9,564 bases of DNA from Candidatus Aerophobota bacterium (GTDB lineage Bacteria > Aerophobota > Aerophobia > Aerophobales > Aerophobaceae). Below are positions 5,324-9,564 of this stretch, one piece after another. The position numbers were made by a program, and so were the translations under genes. The first letter of the stretch is position 1. Each line of letters starts with the position of its first letter. The DNA is taken from the NCBI GenBank assembly GCA_030672545.1, contig DAOVGF010000090.1, positions 1-9,564 on the forward strand. The letters run 5' to 3'. The notes under the pieces are model-generated. The model searched no databases and was not told where the DNA came from. It saw only the letters and a program-made list of their open reading frames with translations.

Positions 5324-7030
5324 CTTCACAAAGAGGGAAACTATTTGGAATTTCTCCACGTCAACCAGCCCTTTATCCGTCAGCTTCAGTTCAGGAATAA
5401 CCGGCAGAGCAAGAAAAGAAAGGGTCATAAAGGGATCCCTCAGACGGCAACCCAAATCCGTAGCCGCCCGGTTCAACTGTTTAACCTTATCTTCAGTCTC
5501 TTCCAAAGAACCATCGGTCATAAGCCCCGCTAGAGGCAGAGGTAGAGAGGCGATTACCTCGTCTTCCTTAACTACCACCTGCCCTCCCTTCATCCTTACC
5601 ACTTCAATGGCCGCCGTCATCATATCTTCATCTTTGGCCCCCACTATCACTATATTGTGGGAATCATGAGCCACCGAAGAAGCCAGAGCACCCCCTTTTA
5701 GTCCAAATCCTTTTACCAGGCCAATTCCTACATTTCCTGAGGCCATATGCCTTTCTACCACGGCCAATTTGAGAATATCCCTCTCAATATCAGTTGCTAC
5801 CCGGCCTTTTTCCACCCGGGGAGATACTACTAGTTTCTTAGTAACGATTTGCCCCGGGACTACCTCTATTACCAGCACTTTTCCTTCCTGGGCCGGAATA
5901 TCAAATCCCTTCAATCCCATCCAATCAACATTCATAGAACTTCTAATAGTTACCTTCTCCTTCCTAATCTTTCCCGGAAGAATCTTCCCATTTTGAGCAA
6001 CCAACTTACCCCGCTTAAAAACCTTTTCTACTTCAAAGTTCTCCAAATCTTTTAGAACTACCATATCTGCTCTATATCCAGGGCCTATTCCTCCCACATC
6101 CGCTAATCTAAAGTACTCGGCGGTATTTATGGTAGCCATTTGTATAGCCTTTATGGGATCCAAACCCAGTTTAACAGCTTTTTTCACCAGGAAGTTAATA
6201 TGCCCTTCCTCCAAGAGATCCTGAGGATGACGGTCATCAGTGACAAAAAAACAATTCCGGGAATTTTCTGAGTTAATCAAGGGTAAAAGATCCTCAAGGT
6301 TTCTGGCGGCCGTTCCCTGACGAACCATTATATACATTCCCAACCTTAACTTTTCTTTAGCCTCCTCGAGAGTGGTGCACTCGTGATCTGACCTTATACC
6401 CGCCCCAATATAGGCGCAAAGTCCTTTTCCCCCTAAACCTGGAGCATGTCCATCTATTCTTTTTTCTCGGGCTATTCTGATTTTGTCCAGGACTTGCTTA
6501 TCCCCGGAGATTACCCCAGGAAAATTCATCATCTCTGCCAGACCCAAAACACGTTCATTCCCCATTAATAAGGACAAATCATAGCTGGTCAGTTCAGCTC
6601 CCGAGGTCTCCATATGAGTAGATGGTACACAGGAAGGAAGCATTATATAGACATCCAGAGGTAACCCCTGCGAGGCCTCCAGCATATAACGGATGCCATC
6701 AAGACCCATAACGTTAGCAATTTCGTGAGGATCGATGATTACTGAGGTAGTCCCCAGGGGAACCACCGCTCGGGCAAATTCAGCCGGGGTAACCATAGAG
6801 CTTTCCAAATGAACATGACCGTCCATAAAACCTGGGACCAAATATTTTCCTTTTAGGTCAATTTGTTCCTTAGCCTGATAGTCACCCATACCAATAATTC
6901 TGTCTTGGTGTACCGCTACATTAGTCAGATGAATATCTCCCGAGAAAACATTAATCAGTCGGGCGTTTTTTAGAACTAAATCAACTTTCTTGTCTCCTCG
7001 GGCTAATTCAATCATCTTACTTATATCCAT
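5315..7030 (-). CDS. ade: Adenine deaminase
   Basis: This cytoplasmic metal-dependent enzyme of the amidohydrolase superfamily converts adenine to hypoxanthine and ammonia (EC 3.5.4.2). At 571 residues it has the usual length of bacterial Ade. Family motifs in order are GKYLVPGFMDGHVHLESS (61-78, metal-binding His72 and His74), IIDPHEIANV (98-107), LAEMMNFPGV (164-173), DGHAPGL (193-199), SDHECT (214-219) and FVTDDRHP (262-269), followed by the C-terminal Ade domain with GFGLKGGALASSVAHDSHNI. The start ATG 7030-7028 has a purine-rich site (AAAGGGGAAGAG) upstream. It lies 63 bp after hpt on the same strand. Its product is the substrate of Hpt, so the two form a salvage pair. The stop codon lies within the first unit of a 9-bp tandem repeat. 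Confidence 0.97.
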   Translation of the reverse strand: MDISKMIELARGDKKVDLVLKNARLINVFSGDIHLTNVAVHQDRIIGMGDYQAKEQIDLKGKYLVPGFMDGHVHLESSMVTPAEFARAVVPLGTTSVIIDPHEIANVMGLDGIRYMLEASQGLPLDVYIMLPSCVPSTHMETSGAELTSYDLSLLMGNERVLGLAEMMNFPGVISGDKQVLDKIRIAREKRIDGHAPGLGGKGLCAYIGAGIRSDHECTTLEEAKEKLRLGMYIMVRQGTAARNLEDLLPLINSENSRNCFFVTDDRHPQDLLEEGHINFLVKKAVKLGLDPIKAIQMATINTAEYFRLADVGGIGPGYRADMVVLKDLENFEVEKVFKRGKLVAQNGKILPGKIRKEKVTIRSSMNVDWMGLKGFDIPAQEGKVLVIEVVPGQIVTKKLVVSPRVEKGRVATDIERDILKLAVVERHMASGNVGIGLVKGFGLKGGALASSVAHDSHNIVIVGAKDEDMMTAAIEVVRMKGGQVVVKEDEVIASLPLPLAGLMTDGSLEETEDKVKQLNRAATDLGCRLRDPFMTLSFLALPVIPELKLTDKGLVDVEKFQIVSLFVKSG

Positions 7031-7093
7031 AGCTCTCTTCCCCTTTAATTATAGACCAGTAGCTTACTCTAAGAATAATCCTGCCCCTTTACT

Positions 7094-7672
7094 CTACTCA
7101 GCAGGTAGTTTTGACTCATCGATTACCGCCACATAGGGTAGATTGCGGAAGCGATTGTTCCAGTCAAGTCCATAACCTACCACAAACTTATCCTCTATTT
7201 CAAAACAGTGGTAGTCTGCCTCAATATTAGCTATTCTCCTTGAAGGCTTATCTAAAAAGACGCAGGTTTTTATTTCCTTCGGGTCGGACTGGTAAAGATA
7301 AGTTTTGGCGAAGGATAAAGTGCGCCCTGTATCCAGGATGTCATCAATTAAGAGAACCCACTTTCCTCCTAAGGGGGTGGTGATATCTCGGTCCAACTTT
7401 ACTTTTCCTGAAGATTTAGTGGAAGAAGCATAGCTGGAAAGTACCATGAAGTCAATGTAAGGATGAATATCCTGGATATACAGAAATTTTACCAGATCGG
7501 AGAGAAACATAAAACTGCCTTTGAGGATGCCCACAATAACTACCTCTTCTCCCCGACAATCCCGGGCAATCTCAAAAACCATCTCTCCCAATCTTTTTTT
7601 CACCTCCAGTTCAGTAAAAAGAACTTCTTTAAGATATTTCCCTCCCAATGAATTCGGGAACTTCTCAGACAT
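7094..7672 (-). CDS. hpt: Hypoxanthine phosphoribosyltransferase
   Basis: This 192-residue cytoplasmic type I phosphoribosyltransferase joins hypoxanthine (and often guanine) to PRPP, giving IMP or GMP. The protein shows VGILKGSFMFLSDLV (47-61), the flexible loop SSYASSTKSSGKV (79-91), the PRPP-binding loop VLLIDDILDTGRTL (106-119) with its acidic pair D110-D111, and the purine-side region DKPSRR (141-146) followed by EDKFVVGYGLDWNNRFRNLPYV (160-181). The length fits bacterial Hpt, with about a dozen extra N-terminal residues. The start ATG 7672-7670 has GAGGTGAT just upstream. It is the first gene of the hpt-ade pair, and any promoter must lie in the 326-bp gap upstream. Confidence 0.96.
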   Translation of the reverse strand: MSEKFPNSLGGKYLKEVLFTELEVKKRLGEMVFEIARDCRGEEVVIVGILKGSFMFLSDLVKFLYIQDIHPYIDFMVLSSYASSTKSSGKVKLDRDITTPLGGKWVLLIDDILDTGRTLSFAKTYLYQSDPKEIKTCVFLDKPSRRIANIEADYHCFEIEDKFVVGYGLDWNNRFRNLPYVAVIDESKLPAE

Positions 7673-7998
7673 ATATCACCTCATTACTGGTTTATATTAG
7701 TGTTTCTTCTCCTCATACCAGAATTAGTCATTCTGAGTCTTCCCTCTTCTACTCACTATACTGCCATAAATAGGAGGCAAATGTCAAGTCGATTTTCTAC
7801 AGGAGACAAGATAATCTTAGGGATGCAAAAGAAGAATTTTTAAAAAAATGTACTCCGGAAGGTATTTAATTTTTCTCTTGTTAATCTAACCAGGGATACA
7901 GAAATTTGTAGAGTATAACAAAAAATAAATACCCTTATTCAGACCTGTTTCCGTTACCCCTTCGGGGAGTTGGACTAAACAAGGGCAAGAGACGGAGG
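7673..7998. other. Gene-free AT-rich interval upstream of hpt
   Basis: No coding frame is credible here on either strand. It should hold the end of the aminotransferase transcript and the start of the hpt-ade transcript. A perfect TTGACA (minus strand, 7787-7782) is followed by TATAGT (7760-7755), but the 21-bp spacer is too long for an ordinary sigma-A promoter. A small CCCC-TTC-GGGG hairpin (7957-7967) lies 32 bp past the aminotransferase stop. T-rich minus-strand runs near 7917-7928 and 7845-7851 are too far from it to make a standard terminator. Confidence 0.5.
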
Positions 7999-9264
7999 TT
8001 AAATCCTTTTCTTCGCAATATCCAAGGCTTCCTCCGTAACCTGGAGAGTCTTTCTTACATCGTCCTCGGTGTGGGACAAGCAAGTAAACCAATGATGTCT
8101 CGGATGAAAGAATACTCCCCTCTTGATGGTTTCATCATAGAATGAGTTCATCAAACGCTTATCCTCTTTCGTGCCCGGGTCTCCTCCTTGATATATCCTC
8201 TCATACCACACCTTGTCGTAATCAGCTTTTCTTCCGAAAATCAAAAAGGGCATTATAGGTAGACCAAGGATTTCCGCCTTCACTCTTTTGCCCTCAATGA
8301 TATCCTTCAGTCCGTCGCCAAGCTGTTTTCCCATCCGCCACAGATGATCTATGGCCTGGGTATCTTCCAATTCCTTAATGGTGGTTAGAGCCGCGGCCAA
8401 TCCCAGAGTACTGGGAAAATAGGTAGCGGAAATGGTGCTTTTCTCAGCTACCGCCATTATCTCCTCTTTTCCTACCACCGCACTAATGGGGTAACCATTA
8501 GCAATCCCCTTGGAAAGAGTAGTCATATCGGGGGTTATCCCATAATATTCTTGTGCTCCTCCTAAACTCATCCTTGGCCATGATCGTACTTCATCAAAAA
8601 TCAATACTACCCCGTAAGCATTGGCCAGCTCCCTTACACCCTCCAGAAATCCGGGTTTTGGTAGCTCAATTTCCAGGGGCATCATAATAATGCAGGCAAC
8701 CTTACCTCCGTTCTCCTCCAGCACATTCTCCAACGAGTCCAAATCATTGTAACTAAATGTTAACACATCCCGGAGCGTACTTCTGGGAATACCCGCTTGA
8801 CTGGGGCAGGACCAATCGTGCCATCCATGGTATCCCCAACGTACTACCATGCTCCGGCCTGTATAGATCCTGGCAATTCTTACCGCCGCTGAAGTAGCTC
8901 CCGAACCAGTATTAACAAATAACACCTTTTCTGCGCAGGGAATGAGATCAATGAGTTTCTGGGCCAGCGTCAGTTGCAGGGGAGGCGTGAGATCAAAAAG
9001 AAACCCCTTATTAATTTCGACTATTACCGCCTGATCAACCTTAGGATAACAATGACCTAAAACAATGGGCCCGTAAGAGAGTAACCAATCTATGTACTCG
9101 TTTCCATCAACATCATAAATATGGGCACCCTTACCTCGTTCCATAAAAACAGGGTAATTCTGGCTAAAGTTACTGGGGCGGCGGGCTTTTTGCACTCCGC
9201 CCGGCATTAAGCTTTTAGCCAGCTCGAATAGCTTATGGGATTGTTCCAATCTATCGCTGTTCAT
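7999..9264 (-). CDS. Class III PLP-dependent aminotransferase (glutamate-1-semialdehyde aminomutase-like)
   Basis: This 421-residue fold type I pyridoxal-phosphate enzyme has length and motifs matching the glutamate-1-semialdehyde 2,1-aminomutase/class III aminotransferase group. It opens with SLMPGGVQ (18-25), has FVNTGSGATSAAVRIAR (116-132) for cofactor phosphate binding, GYHGWHDW (144-151), LIFDEV (221-226, Asp224 to the ring nitrogen) and TTLSKGIANGYP (248-259), where Lys252 should form the Schiff base. It departs from textbook HemL: NTGSGAT replaces NSGTEAT, and EVRSWPR follows FDEV instead of EVMTGFR. A role in haem synthesis is therefore doubtful, and another amino donor or acceptor is likely. 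The start ATG 9264-9262 has AAGGA eight bases upstream. A dehydrogenase gene lies 165 bp upstream on the same strand, which would suit oxidation followed by amination, but that is inference. Confidence 0.88.
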   Translation of the reverse strand: MNSDRLEQSHKLFELAKSLMPGGVQKARRPSNFSQNYPVFMERGKGAHIYDVDGNEYIDWLLSYGPIVLGHCYPKVDQAVIVEINKGFLFDLTPPLQLTLAQKLIDLIPCAEKVLFVNTGSGATSAAVRIARIYTGRSMVVRWGYHGWHDWSCPSQAGIPRSTLRDVLTFSYNDLDSLENVLEENGGKVACIIMMPLEIELPKPGFLEGVRELANAYGVVLIFDEVRSWPRMSLGGAQEYYGITPDMTTLSKGIANGYPISAVVGKEEIMAVAEKSTISATYFPSTLGLAAALTTIKELEDTQAIDHLWRMGKQLGDGLKDIIEGKRVKAEILGLPIMPFLIFGRKADYDKVWYERIYQGGDPGTKEDKRLMNSFYDETIKRGVFFHPRHHWFTCLSHTEDDVRKTLQVTEEALDIAKKRI

Positions 9265-9321
9265 TATTTTGTCCTTGGGGTTTGTTCCGTAGTGTCAAAA
9301 CTTTTTGGTCTTTTTACAATT

Positions 9322-9413
9322 GGTAGCCGCAGGCTTTAGCCTGCGTTTATTTGCGCAGCTTAAAAGCTGCGGCTACCCCAACCTCTTTGGGCAAGTTAAA
9401 ACTTGCCACTACC
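9322..9413. repeat. Cluster of three GTAG-headed palindromes (REP/BIME-like)
   Basis: Three 24-nt units each consist of GGTAG plus one base and a near-perfect hairpin. Unit 1 (9322-9345, plus strand) has arms CGCAGGCT/AGCCTGCG. Unit 2 (9377-9354, minus strand) has arms CGCAGCTT/AAGCTGCG. Unit 3 (9413-9390, minus strand) has arms GGCAAGTT/AACTTGCC. Units 1 and 2 face each other, so their outer 11 bp (9322-9332 and 9367-9377) are also complementary and could form one cruciform of 56 bp. The arms differ in sequence but pair fully in each unit. A GTAG tetranucleotide followed by a hairpin is the known form of REP elements moved by REP-associated Y1 transposases (RAYT). Confidence 0.8.
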
Positions 9414-9429
9414 TTATCTTGTGCGCAAC

Positions 9430-9564
9430 CTAATGGCTTTCCATGCCACCGTCCACGTTGATAGTCTGACCGGTAATGTAGCTGCTGTCCAGGGAAGCAA
9501 AGAAGGTAACCGCTTTGGCTATCTCTTCCGGTTGACCCACTCGTCGCAGAGGAATACCGGCCAG
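9430..9564 (-). CDS. Short-chain dehydrogenase/reductase, C-terminal end only
   Basis: Only the last 44 residues and the TAG stop (9432-9430) are in the window; the N-terminal part with the cofactor site lies beyond the edge. The visible sequence reads GIPLRRVGQPEEIAKAV, then FFASLDSSYITGQTINVDGGM and a short tail. The G-x-P-E-E-I-A pattern and the YITGQ-x-I-x-V-D-G-G ending are the standard C-terminus of FabG-like classical SDR oxidoreductases, which use NAD(P)H on sugars, polyols, acyl groups or steroids. The substrate cannot be inferred from this part. It is upstream of the aminotransferase on the same strand, with REP-like palindromes in the gap. Confidence 0.9.
   Translation of the reverse strand: MAGIPLRRVGQPEEIAKAVTFFASLDSSYITGQTINVDGGMESH

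Noticed and set aside
7048..7075. TATAAT with an upstream TTCTTA as a promoter for ade
   Set aside because: The -10 box is perfect, but the -35 match is poor and the transcript would begin inside the ade ribosome binding site, so ade is more likely co-transcribed with hpt.
7755..7787. TTGACA/TATAGT promoter for hpt
   Set aside because: The spacer is 21 bp, outside the normal range for sigma-A promoters. I mention it only within the description of the gap.
7957..7967. CCCCTTCGGGG hairpin as terminator of the aminotransferase gene
   Set aside because: The stem is only 3-4 bp and the T-rich run on the minus strand lies about 30 bases further on.

Overview
All supported genes in this window lie on the minus strand, so transcription runs from high to low coordinates. 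The sequence looks bacterial. Shine-Dalgarno sites are strong (AAGGAGG-type before several genes), gene spacing is short, and intergenic DNA carries REP-like palindromes and other dispersed-repeat-like elements of the sort common in genomes of uncultured anaerobes. Base composition is moderate and the codon use of the genes looks uniform. I cannot name the organism. A clostridial or candidate-phylum anaerobe is only a guess from the mix of a binding-protein-dependent sugar-type ABC transporter, a UroD-like protein and salvage genes.

Layout in reading order. (1) 9564-9430: the last 44 residues of a short-chain dehydrogenase/reductase. (2) 9413-9322: three 24-nt GTAG-headed palindromes forming a REP/BIME-like cluster. 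(3) 9264-7999: a class III PLP aminotransferase related to glutamate-1-semialdehyde aminomutase. (4) 7998-7673: a 326-bp AT-rich gap with no gene. (5) 7672-5315: a purine-salvage pair, hpt then ade. (6) 5323-5088: a perfectly phased 9-bp minisatellite starting at the ade stop codon, then a composite dispersed repeat. (7) 5079-4686: a promoter and a small STAS-domain (anti-anti-sigma-like) gene. (8) 4520-1: a four-gene set of MalF-like permease, family 1 solute-binding protein, MalG-like permease and a UroD-superfamily protein that runs off the window edge.

How the genes work together. Ade turns adenine into hypoxanthine and Hpt turns hypoxanthine into IMP, so the pair is a complete two-step route from adenine to the IMP pool. 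The ABC genes encode one importer lacking only its ATPase, which is not in the window. A hairpin sits after the binding-protein gene, where it could keep binding protein in excess over the downstream permease. The terminal UroD-like gene is not HemE: it lacks the RQAGR signature. It belongs with the methyltransferase-like members of that superfamily, and its place in an importer operon suggests it acts on the imported compound, which is an inference. The aminotransferase and the dehydrogenase may form a separate metabolic unit of unknown substrate.

The points most worth a second look are the UroD-like/ABC operon, the ade-stop minisatellite whose unit would encode a Ser/Gly-rich tail, and the GTAG palindrome cluster.
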